Shown piece after piece: positions 8,372 to 15,373 of a stretch of 36,635 bases of DNA. The stretch is from assembly GCA_017303575.1 (NCBI GenBank), contig JAFLCL010000059.1, positions 1 to 36,635 on the forward strand. Direction: 5' to 3'. This DNA is from Deltaproteobacteria bacterium. Lineage in GTDB: Bacteria > Myxococcota_A > Polyangia > Polyangiales > Sandaracinaceae. The stretch's first letter is position 1. Each line of letters opens with the position of its first letter. The notes beneath the pieces were generated by a model that was given only the letters and a program-made list of their open reading frames with translations, searched no databases and was not told where the DNA came from. Made by a program: the position numbers and the translations under genes.

Positions 8372-8386
8372 TGAGAGTCGTTCTCG
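8372..8386. promoter_or_regulatory. Fur-box-like palindrome B
   Basis: TGAGAGTCGTTCTCG resembles boxes A and C but is less symmetrical (the GAGA/TCTC arms are kept). It ends just before the first ATG codons of the small ORF (8389 and 8401). It is 40 bp from box A, so the pair could allow cooperative Fur binding. Confidence 0.55.
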
Positions 8387-8400
8387 ACATGCTCGGCGCC

Positions 8401-8604
8401 ATGAACCGCGCGACGCAACAGAGCACCGCTCCCCACCGCACCTCCACCGACGCCGACCCGTCGCTTCGGGGCTTCGACCGCGCGCCATCGACCCTTCGCC
8501 TCGCGGCGCTCGACGTGGTGCTCGGCGCGCCCGAGACGCGCTGTCCGATCGCCGATCGCGCGGTCCGCATCGTGAGGGGCGGCGCGCGAGGGAATGGGCG
8601 ATGA
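8401..8604 (+). CDS. Small ORF behind double Fur box, possible HemP-like peptide
   Basis: This 67-codon ORF starts 14 bp after Fur-like box B, with an alternative in-frame ATG at 8389. No strong ribosome-binding site is seen. The C-terminal half (DVVLGAPETR to VRIVRGGARGNGR) distantly recalls HemP hemin-uptake peptides in size, basic tail and position in a Fur-controlled heme locus. The characteristic HemP ending around KLIL is absent, so the family call is weak. It may simply be leader sequence of the ferredoxin transcript. Confidence 0.3.
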   Translation: MNRATQQSTAPHRTSTDADPSLRGFDRAPSTLRLAALDVVLGAPETRCPIADRAVRIVRGGARGNGR

Positions 8605-8683
8605 GCTGTCGCTTCGAGCTCCTCGAGGATCGCGCCGCTCGAGCACGTGCGCTCGGCTCGCAGGGCATGACATCGTGGTGCGC

Positions 8684-9028
8684 GTGCAGCGGCCTCTCTT
8701 CTTCCAGACGCGGGCGCACGTGCTCGTGTGCACGGGCCCCAACTGCGTGCGTGACGGAGCGCGCGAGGTGTTCGCCTCGACGTGGAAGACGCTCGAGGCG
8801 AGCAAGGTCGCGTACTACCGAGACGGCGGCACCGTGCGCCTGACCGAGTCCGGCTGTCAGGGCGCATGTGGGCACGGGCCCAACGCGATCGTGTACTTCG
8901 TCGACGCGAGCGGCACGATGCGCGAGGGCTACTACGCGGGGCTCGACGCGGCGCGACTCGTCGCGATCGCGACCGCGGTGCACGAGCAGCGCGACCCCGG
9001 CGTGGCCAACCGCTACGGCGGTCGCTGA
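8684..9028 (+). CDS. Thioredoxin-fold [2Fe-2S] ferredoxin
   Basis: From the GTG at 8684 the product is 114 residues. Four Cys suited to a [2Fe-2S] cluster are visible: C16 and C21 (VCTGPNC), then C58 and C62 (SGCQGACGHGPN), the pattern of thioredoxin-like ferredoxins. Electron transfer in the cytoplasm, perhaps to an iron- or heme-releasing reductase, is inferred from the locus. Start choice is uncertain: the frame opens at an ATG at 8594, but those extra 30 residues are Arg/Ser-rich and unlike a protein domain, whereas family members begin close to the QTRAHVLVCTG segment. Two Fur-like boxes lie upstream, and the TonB receptor follows on the same strand. Confidence 0.8.
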   Translation: MQRPLFFQTRAHVLVCTGPNCVRDGAREVFASTWKTLEASKVAYYRDGGTVRLTESGCQGACGHGPNAIVYFVDASGTMREGYYAGLDAARLVAIATAVHEQRDPGVANRYGGR

Positions 9029-9113
9029 GCGCGCTGCGCGCGCGCGCATCGCTCCATGAGACCTCCGAGGCGTGGCCGCCGCGGCCATGGCCCGGCCACG
9101 TGTTCCATTCGTT

Positions 9114-9128
9114 TGAGAGTGACTCTCA
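9114..9128. promoter_or_regulatory. Fur box C, perfect palindrome before TonB receptor
   Basis: TGAGAGTGACTCTCA is an exact 7-1-7 inverted repeat, the best Fur-type site in the window. It is 54 bp before the preferred receptor start at 9182 and inside the longest open frame of that gene, which argues against the earlier ATG at 9056. Confidence 0.75.
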
Positions 9129-9181
9129 TCCTCTGGCTAGATCGAAATCCCTTGAATTCAGCGAAACAGACGCATCGCGAC

Positions 9182-11170
9182 GTGCCGCTTCGCCTCGCGA
9201 TCGCTCTCTGGGCGGTCGGCCTCGTGGCGCCTGGCGCCGCGCGCGGACAGGCCGCGGAGGACGCGCCTGCGCTCGAGTCGAACGTAGACGACGACCTCGC
9301 GCTCGGCGACGTCGTGGTGACCGGCACGCGCAGCGAGACGCCGCTCGCCGACAGCCCGGCGCGCGTCGAGGTCATCTCCCGCGAGCAGATCGATCGCAGC
9401 GGCGCCCGCGACGTGGCCGAGCTGCTCGAGGAACAGATCGGCATCGTCATCACGCGCAGCTTCCGCGGTGACGCGATCCAGCTCGGGGGCCTCGATCCCG
9501 AGTACACGCTGATCCTCGTCGACGGGGATCGTGCGCCGGGTCGCCTCGGCGGCGGCATCGATCTCGGTCGCTACACGATCGAGAACGTCGAGCGCATCGA
9601 GGTGCTGCGCGGCCCGGGCAGCGCGCTGTACGGATCGGACGCGATCGGCGGCGTGGTCAACATCCTCACGCGGCGCGCGACACGACCGCTCGAGCTCGAG
9701 GCGAACGTGCAGGGCGGCCTCACGGAGCAGTCGGGCACGCCGTCGGCCATGCTCGACGTGGGCGCGCTGGGCGCGCTGCGCGAAGGGCCCACGTCGCTGC
9801 GCGTGACGGGCGGCTACCACCTCACCGACGCGTTTCGTCGCCCCGGCGGGGTCGCGACCTCGGGCAGCGCGCGCGATCAGTGGGAGCTCGGCGCGCGCGG
9901 CACGCTCGACGTCGACGACGTGGTGCTCGACGGGCGCGTCGATTACCTCGTGCGACGCCACAGCGGCGTCGATCAGAACGCGACGGGCGCGATCTTCGAT
10001 CGCGTGCAGCTCGGCGAGCAGCTGCAGGTCGGTCTCGGCGCCCGCTACGACAACCGCCGCGGCACGCGCATGTCGGCGCGCGCGTCGTACTCGCTCTTCC
10101 GCGAGCAGTACTTGAACGATCAGCGCGGCAGCCAGGCCCTGGACGACGTGCAGGACAACCGCGAGCACCTCGGTCAGCTCACGCTCCAGCTCGATCAGCG
10201 CATCGGCGATCACCAGCTCACGGTGGGCTACGAGCAGCTCGCGCAGCTGCTCGAGTCGCAGCGCCTCACGCAGGACGGGCAGCGCGTGCGCATCGCGCCG
10301 TTCGTTCAGGACGAGTGGGCGCTCCTCGACGACGACGTGCGCCTCGACGTGATCGCGGGCGCGCGCTTCGACGCGGACTCGCAGTTCGGCACCGCGCTGA
10401 GCCCGCGCGTGGGCGTGCGCTTCGATCCGGTGCCGCAGCTCGTGATGCGCGCGACGTACGGCATGGGCTTCCGCGCGCCGAGCTTCCAGGAGCTCTTGCT
10501 GCGCTTCGAGAACCCGAGCGTGGGCTACGTCGTGAACGGCAACCCGAACCTCGGGCCCGAGCGATCGCACGGGCTGGACGTGTCGGTGGAGTGGACGCCG
10601 ATCCGCGAGGTCGTGCTCACCGCGGCGTTCTACCGCAACGACCTCGAGGGGATGATCGCGACGGTCACGCTCTCCGACGATCCGATCCACGGCACGCGCT
10701 TCAGCTACGCGAACCTCGCGCGCGCCTACACGCAGGGCATCGAGGCGCGCGCCGCGATCACGCCGATCCGAGCGCTGCGCCTCCTGGCTGGCTATGCGCT
10801 CCTCGACACGCGCGACGAAGCGGCGAACCGCCCGCTCGAGAATCGCCCTGCGCACCGCATCACCGCGAGCGCGCAGCTCGCGCACCACGAGACCGGCGTC
10901 GGCGCCAGCGCGCGCTTCGCGCTCTCGATGGATCGTGTGGTGTTCACCGATCCCGACGGAGACGGCACGGAGAGCGCGCAGTGGCTGGGCGCCATCGCGC
11001 AGCTCGATCTGCGCGTGTCGTGGGCGTTCCTCGAGCGCTTGGTGCCCGAGCGCGCGCGTCACCAGGACCTCGAGGTCTCGGCCGGCGCCGACAACGTGCT
11101 CGACGCCGGCGACGCGTACCTCGTGCTGCGCCCCCGCACGTACTGGCTCGCCCTGCGAGGCCGCTACTGA
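9182..11170 (+). CDS. TonB-dependent outer-membrane receptor, heme-receptor type
   Basis: The longest frame starts at 9056, but that start is upstream of Fur box C. GTG 9182 gives a clean signal peptide (MPLRLAIALWAVGLVAPGAARGQ) and a 662-residue mature-type protein; TTG 9152 is the alternative. A TonB-box-like GDVVVTGTR stretch is followed by the plug domain with IEVLRGPGSALYGSDAIGGVVNI, then a long beta-barrel ending in an aromatic residue before the terminal Arg-Tyr. The barrel holds FRAP (430-433) and NPNL (454-457), motifs characteristic of HmuR/HemR heme receptors. No His lies between these two motifs, unlike some characterised heme receptors. The HmuY gene directly downstream supports a heme or porphyrin-iron substrate. 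TonB/ExbB genes are not in the window. Confidence 0.9.
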   Translation: MPLRLAIALWAVGLVAPGAARGQAAEDAPALESNVDDDLALGDVVVTGTRSETPLADSPARVEVISREQIDRSGARDVAELLEEQIGIVITRSFRGDAIQLGGLDPEYTLILVDGDRAPGRLGGGIDLGRYTIENVERIEVLRGPGSALYGSDAIGGVVNILTRRATRPLELEANVQGGLTEQSGTPSAMLDVGALGALREGPTSLRVTGGYHLTDAFRRPGGVATSGSARDQWELGARGTLDVDDVVLDGRVDYLVRRHSGVDQNATGAIFDRVQLGEQLQVGLGARYDNRRGTRMSARASYSLFREQYLNDQRGSQALDDVQDNREHLGQLTLQLDQRIGDHQLTVGYEQLAQLLESQRLTQDGQRVRIAPFVQDEWALLDDDVRLDVIAGARFDADSQFGTALSPRVGVRFDPVPQLVMRATYGMGFRAPSFQELLLRFENPSVGYVVNGNPNLGPERSHGLDVSVEWTPIREVVLTAAFYRNDLEGMIATVTLSDDPIHGTRFSYANLARAYTQGIEARAAITPIRALRLLAGYALLDTRDEAANRPLENRPAHRITASAQLAHHETGVGASARFALSMDRVVFTDPDGDGTESAQWLGAIAQLDLRVSWAFLERLVPERARHQDLEVSAGADNVLDAGDAYLVLRPRTYWLALRGRY

Positions 11171-11226
11171 CGTCGCACGGCGACCTCCTCAGGCGCCGCG
11201 CATCGAACGAACGAATGGAGAGAGAG

Positions 11227-12942
11227 ATGTCGTCTTCGAATCATCCGCGCACGAGAGCCGTGGCCCCGATCTTCGCGATCGGCGTGCTCGCGCTCGCGGC
11301 CTGTCAGCCCACGCTCGTCGCGACGGGCAACGACGTCGGCCCCGAGCTCGACGCGTTCTTCGAGGGCGCCGATGGCTCGATCCCGCCGAGCTCGGGCAAC
11401 TTCATGCACACGCCCCAGGCCGACGGAACGATCGAGACGCTGCTCGACGCTTCGAGCACCACGGCCTGGCACTACCTCGATCTCGAGACGGGCCTCGCGG
11501 TCACGCCGAGCGATCCTTCCGCGGACCGCAGCTGGGATCTCGCGTTCCAGCGCTTCCTGATCCTCTCGAACGGCGGCGCGAGCGGCGGCGGTGGTGGGCT
11601 CGTCGCGCGCATCGAGGGGCAGAGCTTCGAGTCGATCACGCGGGCGCCCGAGAGCGGATGGATCGAGGACCGCGTGGACGGTCCCGACGATCGCGACGAG
11701 ACCAACGACAGCGCCTTCGTGAACGGCACCAACGACTGGTACGCCTACGAGCTCGCGACGCACGCGCTCACGGCGCGCACCGACATCGTCTACGTCGTGC
11801 AGACGCCCGAGGCGCACTTCTTCAAGGTGCAGGTGCTCGGCTACTACGACACCGCGGGCAGCCCTGGCTTCCTACGCTTCCGCTGGGCGCCCGTGTCCGC
11901 GCCGACGAGCGTCATGCAGGCCGACGCAGGCATGCTCGCCGACGCGGGACCGGCGACGGACGCGTACACGCTCGACGGTGGCGGCCCGCCCTTGCCGCCC
12001 GACGCGATCACGATCGACGCGTCGAGCCGCACCGAGCTCGTGTACTTCGACATCGAGACCGCGAGCATGGTGACCGTCGCCAATCCCGCGACGGACACGA
12101 CCTGGGACCTCGCGTTCCTGCGCACGCTCGTGCTCACGAACTCCGGCACCAGCGGTCCGGGGCTCGGGGGCGCGGTGGCGCGTGAAGGCGTCGCGTACGA
12201 CGACGTGAGCTCGACTGGCACGCTCGGCTTCGTCGTCGACCAGGAAGAAGAGAGCGGCATGCCCGGCGCGCCCGCGACGAGCGTCAGCCCCATCGTGGGC
12301 AGCTGGTACGACTACGACTTCACCACGCACGCGGTCTCGCCCAAGGACATCACCTACGTGGTGCGCGGCGCGACGGGGGCGTACGCGCGCTTGCGCATCT
12401 GGCGCTGGGAGGGCGGTGTGTTCCAGCTGTCGATCGAGCGCATCGAGGCGGTGCCCGAGACGATCGAGATCACCCTCGACGCGTCGGCGAGGGACGCGTG
12501 GTCGTACCTCGATCTGCACGCGGGCGAGGCGGTGACGGTCGAGGACGCGAGCACCGACACGACCTGGGATCTGGGCCTCTCGGGCATCCGATTCCGCACG
12601 AGCTCGGGAACGAGCGGTCCCGGAGACCGAGGCAGCGTGGGCGGCGCGCTCGACACGACGACGGCCGACTTCGCCGCGGTGGGCAGCGTGCCGGAGAGCG
12701 GCTACGTCATCGACACCTCGATCACCGATCCGATGCCGGGCAGCACGCCTTACGACGGCAACACCGCGCTCGCGACTTGGTACGACTACGATCGGACGAC
12801 GCACGTGGTCTCGCCGCGCGACACGACGTTCGCGATCCGTCTGGCCGATGGCTCGCTCGGCAAGCTCGAGATCCGCAGCTACGCCGCGGGTGTGTACGTG
12901 CTCGGCTGGTCCTACGCGGGTCCGTTCCGCACGATGTTCTGA
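11227..12942 (+). CDS. hmuY: Lipoprotein with three tandem HmuY-like heme-binding domains
   Basis: ATG 11227 has a GGAG 6 bp upstream and begins a lipoprotein signal (VLALAAC, Cys 26). The 571-residue protein has three HmuY-family repeats at about 69-222, 260-407 and 413-565. Each shows a W-x-Y/F-L/F-D-L/I-E/H-x segment, a D-x-x-W-D-L motif (RSWDLAF, TTWDLAF, TTWDLGL), a Gly-rich loop, and WY-x-Y near an A/T-T-H-x-hydrophobic segment with a conserved His (H179, H368, H526). HmuY proteins are hemophore-like lipoproteins that take heme for a cognate TonB receptor. Known members are single-domain, so three copies are unusual. An Asp-Ala linker (residues 231-260) separates domains 1 and 2. It lies 56 bp after the receptor. 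Confidence 0.85.
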   Translation: MSSSNHPRTRAVAPIFAIGVLALAACQPTLVATGNDVGPELDAFFEGADGSIPPSSGNFMHTPQADGTIETLLDASSTTAWHYLDLETGLAVTPSDPSADRSWDLAFQRFLILSNGGASGGGGGLVARIEGQSFESITRAPESGWIEDRVDGPDDRDETNDSAFVNGTNDWYAYELATHALTARTDIVYVVQTPEAHFFKVQVLGYYDTAGSPGFLRFRWAPVSAPTSVMQADAGMLADAGPATDAYTLDGGGPPLPPDAITIDASSRTELVYFDIETASMVTVANPATDTTWDLAFLRTLVLTNSGTSGPGLGGAVAREGVAYDDVSSTGTLGFVVDQEEESGMPGAPATSVSPIVGSWYDYDFTTHAVSPKDITYVVRGATGAYARLRIWRWEGGVFQLSIERIEAVPETIEITLDASARDAWSYLDLHAGEAVTVEDASTDTTWDLGLSGIRFRTSSGTSGPGDRGSVGGALDTTTADFAAVGSVPESGYVIDTSITDPMPGSTPYDGNTALATWYDYDRTTHVVSPRDTTFAIRLADGSLGKLEIRSYAAGVYVLGWSYAGPFRTMF

Positions 12943-12952
12943 GGAGCAGACG

Positions 12953-15082
12953 ATGAAGACGAGTTCCCACCTTCGAACGACCACCACTCGATCGGGCATC
13001 GCGTTCGCGGTGCTCCTCAGCGGCTGCGGCTCGAGCGTGTCGAGCAACACCACGACGACCACGGGCAGCTCGAGCGCGGGGCACGAGGCCTCCGCGCCGG
13101 CGAGCTTCGTCGAGGCCGACGTGTACTCCGTCGCGGGTGGCTTCCAGAGCGTGATGCCCATCGCGCTCACGAGCTTCGGCGGCGCCGTGCTCACCGAAGC
13201 CGACGGCACGAGCGCGATCTACGTGGCGGGCGGCTACTTCGGCGAGCCGCACCGCTACAGCCGCGAGGGACAGTCGCACGCGCTCCATCGTTACGCGGGC
13301 ACCGAGTCCGCAGCGCCGAGCTGGACCGAGCGCGCGGAGATGGACGCGGGCGTTCAGGGGCTCGCGCTCGTCGCACACGACGGCGGCCTCGTGCGCTGCG
13401 GAGGCTCCACGATGGAGAACGCGGCGAGCGAGCCCACGCGTCAGCGCGCGCTCGCAGACTGCGCGCGCTACGTGCCAGGCAGCGACGCATGGGAGACGTT
13501 TCCTTCTCTGCCCGCGCCGCGCTCGTCGTTCGATGCGGTGAGCGTCGGGGATCGGATCGTCGCGATCGGCGGATGGAACGTGCAGGGCGAGGTCTCGGCC
13601 GCGACGTTCCACGAGACCTTCGCGATCTACGAGGACGGTGCGTGGCGCGAGGAGACCGCGCCGTTCCGTCGACGTGCGCTCGCCGTCGCTGCGATGGGCG
13701 ACGAGGTCATCGTCGTGGGCGGCATGAACGACGATCAGTCGATGAGCCGCGAGACCGAGATCTACGACGCCCAGAGCAACACGTGGCGCGACGGACCGGA
13801 CTATCCCGGCGATGCGTTCGGCATGGCGGCCACGAGCACGAGCGACGCTGTCTACGCGAGCGGTCGCGACGGCATCGTGCATCGCCTCGTGCATGGCGGC
13901 TCGCGCTGGGAGCCGATCGCCACGCTGGCGGAGGGACGCTTCTTCCATCGCCTCTTCGTGCGCGACGGATCGCTCGTCGCGATCGGCGGCATCGGATCGA
14001 TGACGACCGACGGTCGCGCGCGCCTCGTCGAGGTCGTCCCGCTGAGCGGTGATCGACCGCGCACGGCGGTCGTGGAGATCGACTACCCAGGCGCGACGCG
14101 CAACCGGCCCGGCCTCTTCGTGGTCGACGACTCGCTCTACCTCTTCGGCGGCAACGACTCGATGGCGCAGCACGACTTCGCGCCCGAGAACTTCGAGACC
14201 GCGGCGTTTCGTCTGCACCTGCCTTCGCTGCGATGGTTCGAGCTGCCGCCGCTGCCCGAAGGTCGTCAGTCGCTCGTGAGCGTGGTGCACGACGGCGTGG
14301 CGATCTCCGTCGGTGGCTTCGGGCACGACGAGGACGCGGAGCGCACGTACGCCGACGCGTTCGTCTTCCGCGCGAACGAGGACGCGCCGAGCTGGCAGAT
14401 GCTGCGCGATGCGCTGCCGCTTCCGCGCACGCAGTTCGGCATGTTCTTTCACGAGGATGCGCTGTGGCTGATCGGCGGCCTCGAGTTCGACGCGGGGCGT
14501 CCGGAGGACCAGCAGTTCGTGCACCTCGCGAGCGTGCTGCGCTGTCCTTTCCGGGGTGTTCGGCCCGTCGATCACGAGGCGCTCGAGGCCCCTGCAAGCG
14601 ATCGCTCGCCGGTCGGCGCGTGCGAAGAGCTCACTGCCTCACCGATGCCCGGCGTGCGTCGCGCGTTCGGATCGGCGCTGCTCGACGGTCGCCTCTACGT
14701 GGTCGGTGGCATGCGCGACAACTTCGAGCCGGTGCCCGACTGCGCGCTCTTCGATCTCACGTCGCGTCAGTGGTCGGCGCTCACGTGCCCCTCGGCGCCG
14801 CGCATCTCGCCCGACCTGATCGCGCACGAGGGCAAGCTCTACTTGATCGGCGGCACGAGCCGTCGTGCGAGCGCGGACGGAACGACGCCGGATCGGTCGG
14901 GGCCCGATCGATCGATCGAGGTCTTCGATCCCGCCACGAGCACGTGGAGCACGCTCGTGAGCGAGCTGCCGTTCGACACGCACCAGATGCGCTTCGTCGT
15001 GCACGAGCACCGCATCCTCGGCGTCTCCACCCAGGCCACGCCGGGCCGCGCGACGATCGTGTGGATCGACGTCGCCCGCTGA
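12953..15082 (+). CDS. Kelch-repeat beta-propeller lipoprotein
   Basis: ATG 12953 has GAGGAG 6 bp upstream and begins 10 bp after the HmuY stop, so the two are almost certainly co-transcribed. The 709-residue protein has a lipobox (AVLLSGC) and a Ser/Thr-rich linker. It then has about ten kelch-type blades: repeated hydrophobic-V-x-GG (VAIGG, VIVVGG, LVAIGG, YLFGG, WLIGG, LYVVGG, LYLIGG) followed by Y/F-D-x-x-x-x-x-W (IYDAQSNTW, LFDLTSRQW, VFDPATSTW). Kelch propellers bind proteins or ligands. Its place between the HmuY gene and the imelysin cluster suggests a role in iron/heme acquisition, but no catalytic or heme motif is visible. It may form two stacked propellers given its length. Confidence 0.8.
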   Translation: MKTSSHLRTTTTRSGIAFAVLLSGCGSSVSSNTTTTTGSSSAGHEASAPASFVEADVYSVAGGFQSVMPIALTSFGGAVLTEADGTSAIYVAGGYFGEPHRYSREGQSHALHRYAGTESAAPSWTERAEMDAGVQGLALVAHDGGLVRCGGSTMENAASEPTRQRALADCARYVPGSDAWETFPSLPAPRSSFDAVSVGDRIVAIGGWNVQGEVSAATFHETFAIYEDGAWREETAPFRRRALAVAAMGDEVIVVGGMNDDQSMSRETEIYDAQSNTWRDGPDYPGDAFGMAATSTSDAVYASGRDGIVHRLVHGGSRWEPIATLAEGRFFHRLFVRDGSLVAIGGIGSMTTDGRARLVEVVPLSGDRPRTAVVEIDYPGATRNRPGLFVVDDSLYLFGGNDSMAQHDFAPENFETAAFRLHLPSLRWFELPPLPEGRQSLVSVVHDGVAISVGGFGHDEDAERTYADAFVFRANEDAPSWQMLRDALPLPRTQFGMFFHEDALWLIGGLEFDAGRPEDQQFVHLASVLRCPFRGVRPVDHEALEAPASDRSPVGACEELTASPMPGVRRAFGSALLDGRLYVVGGMRDNFEPVPDCALFDLTSRQWSALTCPSAPRISPDLIAHEGKLYLIGGTSRRASADGTTPDRSGPDRSIEVFDPATSTWSTLVSELPFDTHQMRFVVHEHRILGVSTQATPGRATIVWIDVAR

Positions 15083-15104
15083 GAGAGCGAGAGAGAATCC
15101 CCGT

Positions 15105-15237
15105 GCTTCGAGTCGGGCCGCGGCGGAGGGGGGTCCGATGCTCAAACATCCTCGGCCTTCGGCCTGCGGAACTCGCCCTGGACCCCCCACCACCGCGTCC
15201 CTCTAGGCCGTGAATCGATCGTTTCTCGCTCTCTGAG
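15105..15237. repeat. Dispersed intergenic repeat, copy 1
   Basis: This 133-bp copy is nearly identical to 35441-35572, with one single-base gap and scattered substitutions. It carries inverted arms GGGGGGTCC (15128-15136) and GGACCCCCC (15180-15188) enclosing the GGCCTTCGGCC palindrome. It occupies the gap between the kelch gene and the imelysin promoter. Confidence 0.85.
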
Positions 15238-15285
15238 CCTCCCCGCGCCGGCGCTCGATCCGGAGGCTTCGCTGGAATCCAACGA

Positions 15286-15305
15286 AACGCAGGGAAACCC
15301 GCGTT
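15286..15305. other. Hairpin upstream of imelysin promoter
   Basis: AACGCAGGGAAACCCGCGTT can form an 8-bp stem (AACGC/GCGTT and GGG/CCC) with an AAA loop and one unpaired A. It lies between the intergenic repeat and Fur-like box D. It could end kelch transcription, but no T-run follows. Confidence 0.3.
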
Positions 15306-15343
15306 GATCGAGGCGACGGCATCAGGTACCCACAGTCCGATTC

Positions 15344-15358
15344 TGAGAGTGATTCGCA
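15344..15358. promoter_or_regulatory. Fur-box-like site D before imelysin cluster
   Basis: TGAGAGTGATTCGCA matches the perfect box C at 13 of 15 positions and lies 16 bp before the imelysin start. It suggests that the imelysin/di-heme cluster has its own iron-responsive promoter. Confidence 0.6.
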
Positions 15359-15373
15359 ACTTCGAGGTGGTCG

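Noticed and set aside
8601..8843. ORF overlapping the small ORF stop in an ATGA arrangement
   Set aside because: It is in a different frame from the ferredoxin and becomes Arg/Ser-rich without domain features; the overlap is probably chance.
9056..9181. Longer N-terminus for the TonB receptor
   Set aside because: It would place a perfect Fur palindrome inside the coding sequence and bury the signal peptide behind 42 basic residues.
9158..11062. 634-codon minus-strand open frame
   Set aside because: Fully antisense to the TonB receptor, whose plug and barrel motifs are clear; no motif in the shadow.
14639..15193. Minus-strand ORF starting inside the intergenic repeat
   Set aside because: It runs antisense to the kelch gene. 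The similar peptide in the minus ORF at 35137-36039 comes from the DNA repeat, not from related genes.
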